Source of the DNA: Ampullaceana balthica
Taxonomy: Eukaryota; Mollusca; Gastropoda; Lymnaeidae
DNA length: 64,000 nucleotides
NCBI GenBank assembly: GCA_944989445.1
Contig: CALYLW010000335.1
Location: forward strand, 372,001-436,000
Direction of reading: 5' to 3'
Part shown: piece by piece, positions 34,291-48,500 of the stretch
Layout of the letters: every line of letters begins with the position of its first letter
Numbering within the stretch: position 1 is the first letter of the stretch
Program-made: the position numbers and the translations under genes
The notes under the pieces: model-generated
The model's database searches: none
The model's input: only the letters and a program-made list of their open reading frames with translations
Told to the model about the DNA's origin: nothing

Positions 34291-36444
34291 TAAGTTTTGT
34301 CCCCCAATGAAACATCTTCATCCCCTTCAAAATCATGTCATTATTTCTATCTTACTTCAGATGCTTCCTTTACAACATATATGCTGCGGCACACACATGA
34401 ATGAATGTATTTAAAACTATAAAATTTTAAGCAAATAAAAGACAAATCTAAATACCTGTTGGTAAAGATAAATAATTGCATAAATATATAATTTATTTGT
34501 GTACATTATTTATCCTTTGACTTCCAATTATTATTTTTTTTAAAGAAACAAACATGCAATGCATTTAAAATATTCTGGTCAACATTTGTTTCTCCTCAGA
34601 TTTTATTTAATGGAGATGATGAAAGCTTAACAAATCTTAAATGCAACATCTTGTGAAATATATATATACACACATTTCTATTGGTTCAATTTATAAATAA
34701 AAAATATCTCTGGCAAATTTAAAAAATGTTTTTTTAATCAAATAAAAACCTTAAATGGTTATTTAATTTTAATTTGCTGCTACAATACAAATCTAATGCA
34801 ATATTTGTGTAAATAATGGACCCTGTTCAAAATTCATATTTTAGCTTAAGTATTTTAATTTTTAAACTAGAATTTTCTCTATGTATAAATTATTATACAT
34901 GATAGTTGCAGTTATATAAAACTCACACAAGATAATAGTTTTTTAAGACAGTTGGCAATTTAGGTAACTCACATACAATAATATAGATCACATAATACAA
35001 TATATATTTATAACAAACACCACATTATGGCCAGTATTCTCAGTCAGCTGTAGATAGCTCTTTATAATGTTTTATTTATTTTTAATAGTGTTCAAGATAT
35101 TTTATATGATGGTCTGAGTGATCAACAAAACTGTACACAAGTTTCACCCACACAATCCAATGTTCAGATTTTGCCAGAATTTTTTTTACTGTTTCAACTT
35201 AAAGCAAAACTCACTTTAAGCTTTTTAAAAATTCTTAAAAATGTATTCCACAAAAATCTTTACACTTATGGGCGTATTACCCTTTCTCCTTTCTCTTGAT
35301 ATAATATTTTAAAGAATTTCTTTTGAAATATTTCTGTGGCAGTTAAAAAAAACGTCATGTTTCAAACTAACAAATTTATGGCTGTAGCCTGCTATAAATT
35401 GGAAAAACAACCATTCACCATACATTATACACCATTATATACAAGATAAAAATAATTTCTGAAAAAACTTGCCATTAAATTGTATGTAGAATGCAGCAGT
35501 GAGATACACAAGATTGAGTGGGTTATGGTGAAATATGCCACACAAGATTGTTTACTGAGTTTTAGTTGTTTCAAAACACATTTGGCATGGTTAAAGAGAC
35601 AGCAAAATACAGTTTAAAGAAAACAAAATTTTTTATAAGTAATGTCACCGAGTATAAGTCTATTAAGTTTAAGTATTATAATCCAACAAATCTTGTAACT
35701 GATCTCAAATATTTTAAGTTACTAGATGAGAAAAAATCAGAAAATAAAGTTGTCACAGAGATATCAAAATATTTGACAGATTCTGAAAATTGGGGATTTC
35801 AATAAACAGAGCTTTTGAACTAGGAAATAGAACTTTGATAAATCCAGTTATAGAGTTAGCAGTAAAAAAAAAGTTGAAGCTAATTTTAGTGAGTTCATTA
35901 AAAATTTAATCACAAACTTTTTAATTTGTCTGTTTTAAAATCATGCTACTCATTCATTTAAATTTAATATAAATTATAAGGAGGAATTAAATTTCATAGT
36001 TAATCATAAAATGAAATAAAACTTCAGTTCATTTTAAAAACAAAACAAACTTGAAATCTTTCTCAAGCCAATTTTACAAGAACTGTAATTCATTAACTAC
36101 ACTTCATAGATTTCAATGTATGCCAATTTTAAAATTCAATTTTAAACTGCAGAAACATACACACACAAAAATAACGGAAATTTATTTATTCATCATTTTA
36201 AATTTAACAATATTTTGTAAAATAGAGAAGCTTTACCATACACTCAGATAAAGATTTAACCACTCATAAATTATCTCAGGTGTTTAAAATATTGAAACTT
36301 ATGCATTTAGATCTAGACATTTTAAAAAGCTACCAGCACCAGATTTTTTAAGACGCCCCAACAAGTATGTATCACAAACATTAAAATCATTTCTCTCAAC
36401 CCAAACCAAACAATATCAATCATGAGTTGGCCAAGTAAAACCTT
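34291..36444. other. AT-rich stretch downstream of GALNT7-like stop codon
   Basis: May contain the 3' UTR of the minus-strand gene. AT-rich with several possible AATAAA signals on the minus strand; none can be singled out. A 79-codon open frame at 35,566-35,805 (plus) has Lys/Asn/Ile-rich, AT-driven composition and no recognised domain. Confidence 0.4.
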
Positions 36445-36585
36445 TTAATCCTTCCACGGGTAAATCTCATTTATTTCCCATTTCTGTGCTTCACTGTCTG
36501 TATCACAGGCCTGTAGGTGGAGCTTGTCGTCTTTAGCCGTGCCAATGCATTTATTCAAAGATTTATGCCTCAGTTGGCCGTTCAC
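36445..36585 (-). CDS. galnt7: GALNT7-like exon 12 (third lectin repeat, stop codon)
   Basis: 141 bases including the TAA stop at 36,447-36,445, acceptor TTATAAAG. It encodes [38 protein letters not shown] and ends PWKD. The gamma repeat closes with the QxW-type QKW at 612-614. The 3' UTR must lie below 36,445; I could not fix a polyadenylation site. Confidence 0.93.
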   Translation of the reverse strand: MNGQLRHKSLNKCIGTAKDDKLHLQACDTDSEAQKWEINEIYPWKD

Positions 36586-39500
36586 CTTTATAAAATAAAA
36601 CAATGAAAATTATGGGGGCACAATCCTGAAGTTTATCATTGACTTCAGAAGTGAAAAACCTCACTGGAGCTACATTCAGTGTTAACTAAATATAACTGTA
36701 AATTTTCAATTATTAATAAAAAGAACCCATAAAAAAAACAAGTTTTTGACTATAAATCCTTTATGTACGAGACATAACTAAAAGAATGTTCATTATAATA
36801 CGCAGCGCAAGACAATCCAAAAATACAAAATTTTAGTTATGTCTCGTAAAACGTGTTTAATATAATGCGCACCGATCGGGAATATGTTTATAAAAAGTAT
36901 TGTCAATATAATACGCACCAAATCGAGCAACAGGAAAGTATTAATAAAAAGGTAGTTCAATATAATACGCACCGCGACACTTTATCTAAAAAAATAACAT
37001 GATACACAGAGATAAATAAAATAATCTAAAAATTCAATAATTTAATGACAGTACATGCGATCGATCTGAAATTTTGATACATCATTTTTATCATTGGCAC
37101 AAAACTGCCTGCAAAATTTCAGCCCGCTAGCTTATGAGGAAGTGGGTTAAAAATCGATCGAAAGTTTTTTCGACAAACAACCAACCAGACACCACGAGTT
37201 AATATAAAGGATTTAAAAAAAACACCAGCAATCATTTTTCAGTGTATCATTGCTTCTGAAAATATAGAATGTAATGTGTAGCATCAGATCTCAGGATTTG
37301 GGATGAATGGAAGGAAATGAAACCAGAATTTTAAAAATGAATTAAATAACTAACTATTGTTTTATGTCAAGTTAAAAAAAACTCAAGATTGTTGTTTAAA
37401 ATGTTATTTTCTTAGTATTCAAAACCTGATTCTTGTAGAGAAATCAAATGGTACAACTGAATTTTATCTCAACACATGTCTGAAAAATCAGATCATTGTT
37501 TAAAATCCTGTAAACAATTTTAAAAAACATGTTGATCTTCAAGCTATAGAACTGTGTTTTACTCATTTGAAATGACCTGTTGTCATATTCAGGGCCAACT
37601 AGAACTATTTCTCATTTTAAAATAATCATTTGCCATATTCAGGGCCAACTAGAACTATTTCTCATTTAAAATAATCAGTTGTCATATTCAGGGCCAACTA
37701 GAACTATTTCTCATTTTAAATGACCTGTGGCCAACTACTGACCTTGTTGTACTCCCAAGGACCCTCAGGTTGTATATCACAGACACGGACGTGTAGCGTG
37801 TCCTGGTTCTCATCTAGAATACAACGCTCTCCTAAACCAAGCTGACCTTTCCTGTTCAGGCGGAACAACTGTTATGGGAAAGGGAAAGTCTTAATAATGT
37901 TCAACTCTTGGAAATTTACTATGTCCAAAACAAAACGTTAACAAATTTGCCTTGTTTTCAAGTTCAATTTGCACTTTCAGATATGTATTTTCAGAAAACT
38001 TCCGAAAGTTATAGAGTATTGTACAAAAGCTTTTCAATTAAATATCTGTTTGATTTATCACTCGCTGTAGATGTTGAATAATTTGCATGAAGAGGTGCAT
38101 ACTGCTAAGTAAAGAAAAGGGCTTGGTAAAAATAAATTGAAGCAAGTAAGAATTTTAATGAACACTTGAAAATAATGAGCCATATTTAAGGTATGTCACA
38201 ATGATAAAATACTAATAAAAAAATAAGTTTTAAAAATGACTATTAGGGATACGCCAAGGACATCCAACAGGGGAGACACATCAGTAATGTAACTAACAAC
38301 AAGAGCACATGCCCTTACTTTATATAGAAATGCATTTATACGAAATCTTAAAAACAGTATACCATGATTAAAATTCATTTGAAAGAATACAGCCATCAGA
38401 TTTGAGGCTTAAATGTTTACAAATAAATGTAATATTGAATTCGGTTGGTCTGTTTTCCATCTTCGTTTAAACAATCTTGATATTAGCACAAGGGAGTTGT
38501 GTAGGTTGTAGGAAAACAAAAGGAGGTCAAAAGTGTGCCAAAACCTCAAAAATAATGTCATTAGATTTATAGCCTAGACCAGTGCAATGACTAACAGCCC
38601 AGACTTCGGGTAGACCCAACATTTCCAAACCAAAGGGGTAAGTGTCAGACGACCTGAGCCGTGTACCGGCTGGCTACCTGTTGATGGCTTCGACCTTGAC
38701 ACTGGCTCAGCGTAACAGGATATCCCATACTGCCTAACCAGCACCTCGACTTGTTCTGGTGCCGGATTCTTATCTGTGGTTGGACCATACTTGTCAAATT
38801 AACTCACACAACAACAAAACAGATCAACATTTGACCATGACAGACTCTCTGCTTCATAGGATGCTGCTGTCTTCAGTGCAAGTCTACTGCTGTCTTCAGT
38901 GCAAGTCTACTGCTGTCTTCAGTGCAAGTCTACTGCTGTCTTCAGTGCCAGTCTACATGTATCTTCTACTATTTAGTTGATGGCCACTTTATGTCATCTA
39001 CTATTTAGTTGATGGCCACTTTATGACATCTACTATTTAGTTAACAGCCACTTTATGACATCTACTATTTAGTTGATGGCCACTTTATGACATCTACTAT
39101 TTAGTTGATGGCCACTTTATGACATCTACTATTTAGTTGATGGCCACTTTATGTCATCTACTTTTTAGTTGATGGCCACTTTATGTCATCTACTATTTAG
39201 TTGATGGCCACTTCATGTCATCTACTATTTAGTTGATGGCCACTTTATGTCATCTACTATTTAGTTGATGGCCACTTCATGTCATCTACTATTTAGTTGA
39301 TGGCCACTTCATGTCATCTACTATTTAGTTGATGGCCACTTTATGTCATCTACTATTTAGTTGATGGCCACTTCATGTCATCTACTATTTAGTTGATGGC
39401 CACTTTATGACATCTACTATTTAGTTGATGGCCACTTTATGTCATCTACTATTTAGTTGATGGCCACTTCATGACATCTACTATTTAGTTGATGGCCACT

Positions 39501-42500
39501 TTATGACATCTACTATTTAGTTTATGGCCACTTTATGTCATCTACTATTTAGTTGATGGCCACTTTATGACATCTACTATTTAGTTGATGGTCACACATG
39601 TCATCTACTATTTAGTTGATGGCCACTTTATGTCATCTACTATTTTGTTGATGGCCACTTCATGTCATCTACTATTTAGTTGATGGCCACTTTATGTCAT
39701 CTACTATTTAGTTGATGGCCACTTCATGTCATCTACTATTTAGTTGATGGCCACTTTATGTCATCTACTATTTAGTTGATGGCCACTTTATGTCATCTAC
39801 TATTTAGTTGATGGCCACTTTATGTCATCTACTATTTAGTTGATGGTCACACATGTCATCTACTATTTAGTTGATGGTCACACATGTCATCTACTATTTA
39901 GTTGATGGCCACTTTATGTCATCTACTATTTAGTTGATGGCCACTTTATGACATAAACTATTTAGTTGATGGCCACTTTATGTCATCTACTATTTAGTTG
40001 ATGGCCACTTTATGTCATCTACTATTTAGTTGATGGCCACTTTATGACATCTACTATTTAGTTGATGGCCACTTTATGTCATCTACTATTTAGTTGATGG
40101 CCACTTTATGACATCTACTATTTAAGTGATGGCCACTTTATGACACAAACTATTTAGTTGATGGCCACTTTATGACATCTACTATTTAGTTGATGGCCAC
40201 TTTATGTCATCTACTATTTAGTTGATGGCCACTTTATGTCATCTACTATTTAGTTGATGGCCACACATGTCATCTACTATTTAGTTGATGGCCACATATG
40301 TCATCTACTATTTAGTTGATGGCCACTTTATGTCATCTACTATTTTGTTGATGGCCACACATGTCATCTACTATTTAGTTGATGGCTACTTTATGTCATG
40401 TACTATTTAGTTGATGGCCACTTTATGTCATCTACTATTTTGTTGATGGCCACTTTATGTCATCTACTATTTTGTTGATGGCCACTTTATGTCATCTACT
40501 ATTTAGTTGATGGCCACTTTATGTCATCTACTATTTAGTTGATGGCCACTTTATGTCATCTACTATTTAGTTGATGGCCATTTTATGTCATCTACTATTT
40601 AGTTGATGGCCACTTTATGTCATCTACTATTTAGTTGATGGCCACTTTATGATATCTACTATTTTGTTGATGGCCACTTTATGTCATCTACTATTTAGTT
40701 GATGGCCACTTTATGTCATCTACTATTTAGTTGATGGCCACTTTATGACATCTACAATAACTATTCATCTCCCCAAAAATCCAATTCCAAAAAATAATCA
40801 TTTCCACAATATTACCCACAACACAAACATATAATTCCAAAAATTACACAAACAAAAAACTATTATTCCCAAAAAATACATCAAAAAAAATAATCATTCA
40901 CATAAATACAACACCACAAATAATCATTCCCCAAACAATACCCCCACAACACAAACTAAAACTACCCCCCAACAAAACTACCACAACAACAAAACTAATC
41001 ATTACCCAAAATACACACACAAACTAAATCTTCCCACTATCACATATACACTCCCCTCCCCACCCCCTCATACATTAGATTCAATTTCACCAAACATTAC
41101 AACAACAATAATTCTACTAGGTCCCCACACCAACCACCCCCCAAACTAAATACCATTAAAACCTAAATACTATCTAAGTCCACCCATATCCATATCCTAC
41201 AACTTACATAAATTATCTTTGCCCACATTCATACCTCCCGTTCATCTGCCTCAACCCTTCCTCCCACCCGCCCTCCTTCCGGCCAGTGCCCCTTTCAGTG
41301 TCCACACACATCTATATATAATAAGTGTCCCACAAACATACCAAACCTAAAATATTTGGTATGGCCCACCCTTTATGTCCATTACTATATTTAGTTTGAA
41401 TGGTCCCCTTATATGTCAACCTTACTACTTTCTTAAGTTGATCCGGCCCACCCCCTTCATTTCATTAATAAAATAGTTGATCGGACAACTTTCTATGGAT
41501 TCATTCTTACCTACTCCACTCTCTCAGCCATCCTCGGCCCCCATCCCGCGCCCCCCCCCCCCCAACCTCACCTCTTTTTTATGACATATTACTATTTGAG
41601 TTGATTCGGCCACACAATTGTTGCATATTTCAATATTTAGTTTGATGGCCTCTTTTGTATGTTATTTTCATTCAATATATTACGATTAGAATTTTTTAGT
41701 GATGGTATACTCATGATGGGCCTTCTATGTTCTATCTACATATTTAGTTGATGGCCACTTTATGTCATCTACTATTTTAGTTGATGGCCACTTTATGTCA
41801 TCAACTACTTCAATGTAACATCCAACTGATAATGCCCAACTGGCCATCTATTATTTAACGTGTGTAGCCCCAACACCCAGTAGCAAATCCACAAGTTCAC
41901 TTGTAAGCCTTGTCATTGGCTGGAGCATCAAGTATTGATATCAGAATTTAGATTGAACTTTTTAATCTTTCAGTCGTTGTCAAGAGTAGGCCTGTCAACG
42001 GGTACCCGGGACCCGGGTACCCTTTGCCGTGTGATTACCCGGGTAATAAAATTCCGCTCGGGTACCCGTGAAAATGTGGCTTGAAGGTCTATAGGCTATA
42101 TTAACCGTAGGCCAAACTTCGGCTCCCGTGCGGCTTTTTTGTGTTTACATTGGGGCTCGCGAAAACAATTTATCAAATGAAAATTTTTGTTTCCAAAATA
42201 TGCTTAGAAGTAGATCTAAGGAGAAATATCTGTCAACGGTCACTACAAACTACAATGTATTTGTTAAATCTTTTTTCTCTCAACGTGAAACAGAAACCGA
42301 ACAACACAAAAAAGGTATGGTTCTTTAAAAGAATCATATAAAGACAACAAAAGTCCTCTGCCAAAAAAGGATGGACTGCTTAGAGATGAAAGACGCTGTT
42401 TGTTAATAAAAAAAACACCCCTGCTTTCACTAACTTTGCTTTGAAATACGCCGATTGATACTAGCTAATGTTGTTTATCTACCCCTCCCCCTCTCCTCCC

Positions 42501-45500
42501 TTCACTCCTATAACCCACACCCTTTCATTAGCTTCTACTTCTTGTGTTCATTAACACGTACTGACCTAGAAACACAGATGTTAATAATGAGTACAAGGTC
42601 GTCAGTATTTAAATTTAATAAATTAAATAGTTACTAACAGTGTAGGATGGGCAGGAGTCGGCCGTGAGGATGGACTGCACAGAGATGAAAGATGCCGTGT
42701 CTGGTTTTTTTTCTCATAAAAACACCCTTGCTTTCAGACTAACTTTGCTTTGAAATAGCCGACAGTGGGAGACCGATTGATACTATCTAATGTCGTTTTT
42801 CTACCCTCCCCCCCCCATTTCTCTCTTCAATCCTATAACCCAGTGCTTCTCAAACTTTTTAGTATGGCGGACCGGCAGAAATTTTTCCATTGCACCAGGA
42901 ACCTGTGCACTATTTTCCCTGTACTTACATGGAAGCGAAATGTATTTTATTTCCTTTTATTTCTTTCATTTATTAGCTTATTGTAAAAATGACAAATTCT
43001 ATAGGGTTAGTATTATTGGTAGCAATTGGAGGATTATAATTATATTTCTCTCTCCTTTCTTGATAACTTCCGCGGACCACCACTTTGAGAAGCACTGCTA
43101 TAACCCACACTCTTGCATTCGCGTGTGTTTCTTGGGTTCATTAACACGTGTTTGCCTAGCCCAAAAATTGATATACACCTAAAGTTGTCAGCTTTTATGG
43201 TTAATAAGATGGGTAAGACGTCGGCCGTGTGGAATCATGCCAAGCGAGTTGACAGTGACACTGCAAAATGCAGCATTGTAATGAAATTGTGTCTGCGAAG
43301 GGTGGCAACCCAGTGTGATAAAACGCCATCTGAAAGCTATTCGTAAAATTGATATTGATAAAAAAACCGCTGACCCACCTATATCAGAAACTTGTTGGTG
43401 TCAACAAAAGCAGTACCACTTGACCAAAGCATGATCACTTGAAATTTACCGCAGTATAGCATACGTCATCGCCCTTAGCATTGACTACCGACGCCAAGTG
43501 GATATTAACATTCAAGGTATGACATTGAACGTTACGTCATTCTGTTGATATTTTGTTTGCATGTTCAGTTTACTCTAGTTTTAGTTTATGAGTATGACGA
43601 ATGCATTTACAGCAGGAATTGAATAAAAAAATTAGTGCATTGTAAATTGTAGTTAATTGTAGTGCATTAGTAATACATTGTAGTATGTTACTGGAAGCAA
43701 GCCGTTGGCTACTACTACTGTGTGAAATGAGGTGCATGGATGGTGGCTAGGTTCCATTGTATAGCGGTCATGACGGGGAAAATTATACGACGTTTAGAAC
43801 GGGTAACCCGGGTACCCGTTCGATATTTTCACGGGTACCCGGGCAGCTTTTTTCAACAAAATTGACAGCCCTAGTCAAGAGCTGGCCTCAATGCTGAGAG
43901 GGTAAAAGCACTGGCACTGACTACGGCACACACTTGCACTGAGTACTGCACATCCAAAATGTCACAGGTTTCTGTCATTCTAAGCTCACCTGATTACCAC
44001 CTTGGCCGTGACAAAAGAAAACCCCAATGGGCCCTCCATTTAGAGACTGACCGATTGTGTCCCAGCACTTGCGGTCACTCCCGATGTGACGTATCTTAAA
44101 AAACATGATTATGAAACCAGGGCAAAAACTAAATGTTTCTAATAAGTAGCAATAAAAACATGCATGTATAATATTTCTTCATAAAAAAAACAACATTTTT
44201 TTTAAATTTTAAAGCAATCAGTAACTCTTAAAATATTACTTATGGAAATCTCCAAACAATCAGTTTGAAACAGTTATCTTGTAAGATAACCACCAGAATA
44301 CTATTGACCTCTAACACATCAGAATGATCAGCTGAGGCTAGAGTTTTACTTAATATAAAATTTGCTACTTAAAAATTTACTGAACTCTTGAAGATTTTGT
44401 GAAGTTCTCACTATGAACTCATCACTTAGATCATCGGTGGCGATCGTTTTTGGGGCTGTGCCCAAAATTCAATTAAAACCCACTTATTTATAGCAAATTG
44501 CCAACACAAAGTGCCAGCAAAGTGGTTTGATTAAGGAAGTCATATTTTAGTTGCGTGCCGGCTGATGAGGCTGTGGGTGCCGACTGTGGCACGCGTGCCA
44601 TAGATTGGCCATCACTGACTTAGATCATTGCCACTGCCATGGTTCCGATGTCCCTGTTGACATTCAACTTTGCTAATCTCAGGCAAAATAAACAGAGGTT
44701 AGGGTTACTGAAAGTTAGCCTTAATAAAATCCAAGACAATTTCTATGACGCATCTCTATAAACAATTCAATGACACGTCTCTTCAGGACATTTCTATAAC
44801 ACATCTATATAAGAAATTTCTATGACATGTCTATATCAAACATTTCTATGAGCCATCTCTACATGACATTTTTATGACACATCTATATAAGACATTTCTA
44901 TGACACATCTATATAAGACATTTCTATGACACATCACTACATGAAATTTATGACACATCTCTACAAGACATTTCTATGACACATCTCTACATGACATTTC
45001 TATGACACATCTCTACATGACATTTCTATGACACATCTCTACATGACATTTCTATGACACATCTCTACGACACATCTCTACATGACATTTCTATGACACA
45101 TCTCTAGGTCGTCTAAATGATGAAATGACAACACATACCTCACCCCAGGCAACATTCGGGGGTAATGGTGGAAATTTATCGTAAACATCGTAAGCCACAT
45201 TCTCCATGAACCAACGAAAACTTTTGCAGTTCTTCTCTTTCTTTATCTGGAGCTGCTTGGAGACATCGCCGTACGGAGCCCCTCTGAGCCATGGCTCCCT
45301 GGTGTAGAAGTATTCCTTGAACTCTCCCTCCATCCAGACCTCTACCACCCTCAGGTAGTTCTGTGGGGTCAGTTGGTACAAAAGTTTTGTCAATAGCAAG
45401 TTAAAACAAAATATTGAAAGTGAAATTTGATGCCAAGTGTTCCAAGTGACAAGCTGGAGCAAAATTTTGTCCAAAAAAGATAAGATAAGTTAAGATAAGA

Positions 45501-48500
45501 TAAGTTAAGATAAGATAAGTTACTAATGTGTTTTTTAAAAAATATTGTGATTAATTGGTTAATTTTAGCACATCAATTTTTAAATGACAACAATGAACTA
45601 AATGCAATGCAGATTCATAACTTTAATATAAACTAGACGGAAGAAAAGAACTTTGTATGAAACGTAATTAAATAATTAATGAAATATGGCAAGTTAACAA
45701 CTCAATGTGAAATATAGTGTCATGGACGACACACACAAAATTAGAAAATCTGAAAGTTGCAATTCAAAAAATGAATAAGTTTCATAGTAAATAGTAAGTG
45801 ATACAAACAAACAAACAAAAAATGAAGGGAGAAATATTTGAAAGGACAAGCCAAAAATTCATAGCATCTAATTTAAAGAAAAATAAAATTGTCTTTACTC
45901 ACAGCATAAGAATGAGGAACTTTAGGCACTGGTTGTGGTTTCTTTGGGGCCCCTCCACTTCTAGGGCCCCTATAAATATGGCCGACCCGTGAGCAAGGCA
46001 CCCACTCTGAGCTCCCCCCACACATCCACACCTGGAAGTAAACAGGAGAAATAAACATGACCTTTTAGGCACATCTTCTAAATGATGTATCTTGACATAA
46101 TTGTCTGAATAACAATGACATTTTCATGAAACTAGGCACATTCCCAACTAAATGTAATCTTGGCTTTAAGTTCCATTGCTTTGATTTGATCCTCTTAATC
46201 TCCACTGTCACTACATATGAATCATCAATTTACGAATACATCAACACAAAACCTTCAATAAACATTTCTCTACTTGGATCTCCTACCTTGAAAGCCAGTT
46301 CATAGTTCTCTCCACCCCAAATCTTCAGCCCAGGATCGTAAGCTCCAAGTTCAAAGAAATAAGCTCGATCGATGGCCAGTAACCCACCAGCATGAGTAGG
46401 GGAACTAGATACAAATATATATCTTTTTTAAAAATGAAACCAAAAAGATTATATCAGAGATCAGGTCTGGTGTGTTAAAATGTAATTCTTCTATAAAATT
46501 GGAGGATGAAGCCCCATCATGACTTTATAATAATGTCCGTTCCACATTAAGAGCCCCAATGACAAACTGAAATTTCAAAGTTGGTCGCTCGATATTTTTT
46601 TCTGTACATTTGGAGAGGAATCAGGGATAAGACGGGAGGAGTCTGGGATAAGACGGGAGGAATCAGGGATAAGAAGGGAGGAATCAGGGATAAGACAAGA
46701 GGAATCAGGGATAAGAAGGGAGGAATCAGGGATAAGACAAGAGGAATCAGGGATAAGACGGGAGGAATCAGGCATAAGAAGGGAGGAATCAGGGATAAGA
46801 CGGGAGGAATCAGGGATAAGATGGGATGAATCAGGGATAAGACGGGAGGAATCAGGGATAAGAAGGGAGGAATCAGGGATAAGACGGGAGGAATAAGGGA
46901 TAAGACAGGAGGAATCAGGGATAAGACGGGAGGAATCAGGGATAAGACGAGAGGAATCAGGGATAAGAAGGGAGGAATCAGGGATAAGAAGGGAGGAATA
47001 AGGGATAAGACGGAAGGAATCAGGGATAAGACGGAAGGAATCAGGGATAAGATGGGAGGAATCTGGGATAAGACGGAAGGAATCGGGGATAAGACGGGAG
47101 GAATCAGGGATAAGATGGGAGGAATCGGGGATAAGACGGGAGGAATCAGGGATAAGACGGGAGGAATAAGGGATAAGACAGGAGGAATCAGGGATAAGAC
47201 AGGAGGAATCGGGGATAAGACGGTAGGAGTCGGGGATAAGATGGGAGGAATCAGGGATAAGACAGGAGGAATCAGGGATAAGACAGCATTACAGTGTGCA
47301 ATAAAAGTGGGTAGACAAATATACACATTGGAACTGTATTATTAGATATCTGAAAGAGTGGAAATATGAATATTGCCTAGTACACGAGAGCAAATTAACA
47401 CAGTAAAATAAGTGAAAGTTTTAATAAATGAGGGTCAAACTAGTTAAAAGTAAAAAAAAACTAACATCTGAAAGTGAATCAAGTAAAAAGGTAAAATAAA
47501 AATAGCAAAACAAATGAGCTGAAAATAATTGAGAGTAAAAAATGTTTACAAACGTTTTTTAAAAAAACTGACTGTGGAGAGTAAATGAAGCAGGAGTAAA
47601 ATACAAGTCAAAGCAATGAGAGTAAAATAACTTACGCGTAAGGTTCACTGGGATGTTTCCTCTGATCCAAGACTTTCTGTGGCACAAGTCCTTCTTTATA
47701 GAGGAAACCCCACTCAAATATTCCTCTGTGATGGTGGTGATCATAGACTGGGTAGTATGCCATGGTGTCCCAGCTGATACCATCCACAATAGGAACAGCA
47801 AGAATAGTTCTGATGGGGGGAATACATACATCTATAGGAACAGCAAGAATAGTTCTGATGGGGGGAATACATACATCTATAGGAACAGCAAGAATAGTTC
47901 TGAGGGAAATACAAACATCCATAAGCTAGAACAATATATATAAAAATGTTAAAACCTATAAAAAATTAAATTAAAATAAGTAGTGGTCTGAGTGACACCT
48001 TCAACTCCATCTTGACCTAATTTATATTGACAGTATAATGCAGGAAATGGATGGGGGAAAATGCTAGTTAAAACTGGGGATTTCTCTTGACTTGCATGTA
48101 ACCAAATCTTTGTGACACATTAGTTTCAAGTAAGGGGTTTCTTGCAGACAACAATGGTAGAGATTCCATTCCATCCACTATTTGAGGTAATATAGAGGAT
48201 TATATACAGAGGTTATTTACAGGCTGTATCAGAGGTTATTTACAGGCTGTATCAGATGTTATTTACAGGCTGTATCAGAGGTTATTTACAGGCTGTATCA
48301 GAGGTTATTTACAGGCTGTATCAGAGGTTATTTACAGGCTGTATCAGAGGTTATTTACAGGCTGTATCAGAGGTTATTTACAGGCTGTATCAGAGGTTAT
48401 TTACAGGCTGTATCAGAGGTTATTTACAGGCTGTATCAGAGGTTATTTACAGGCTGTATCAGAGGTTATTTACAGGCTGTATCAGAGGTGGCTGTACAGG

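Noticed and set aside
35566..35805. 79-residue plus-strand protein
   Set aside because: AT-driven composition (Lys, Asn, Tyr, Phe), no domain, antisense to the probable 3' UTR of the GALNT7-like gene.
38965..40755. CRISPR-like array
   Set aside because: Units are contiguous with no unique spacers; this is eukaryotic minisatellite DNA. The same applies to the other arrays.
46547..47326. 259-residue minus-strand frame of PPVLSLI heptads and plus-strand GGIRDKT frames
   Set aside because: A 21 bp intronic minisatellite read in frame.
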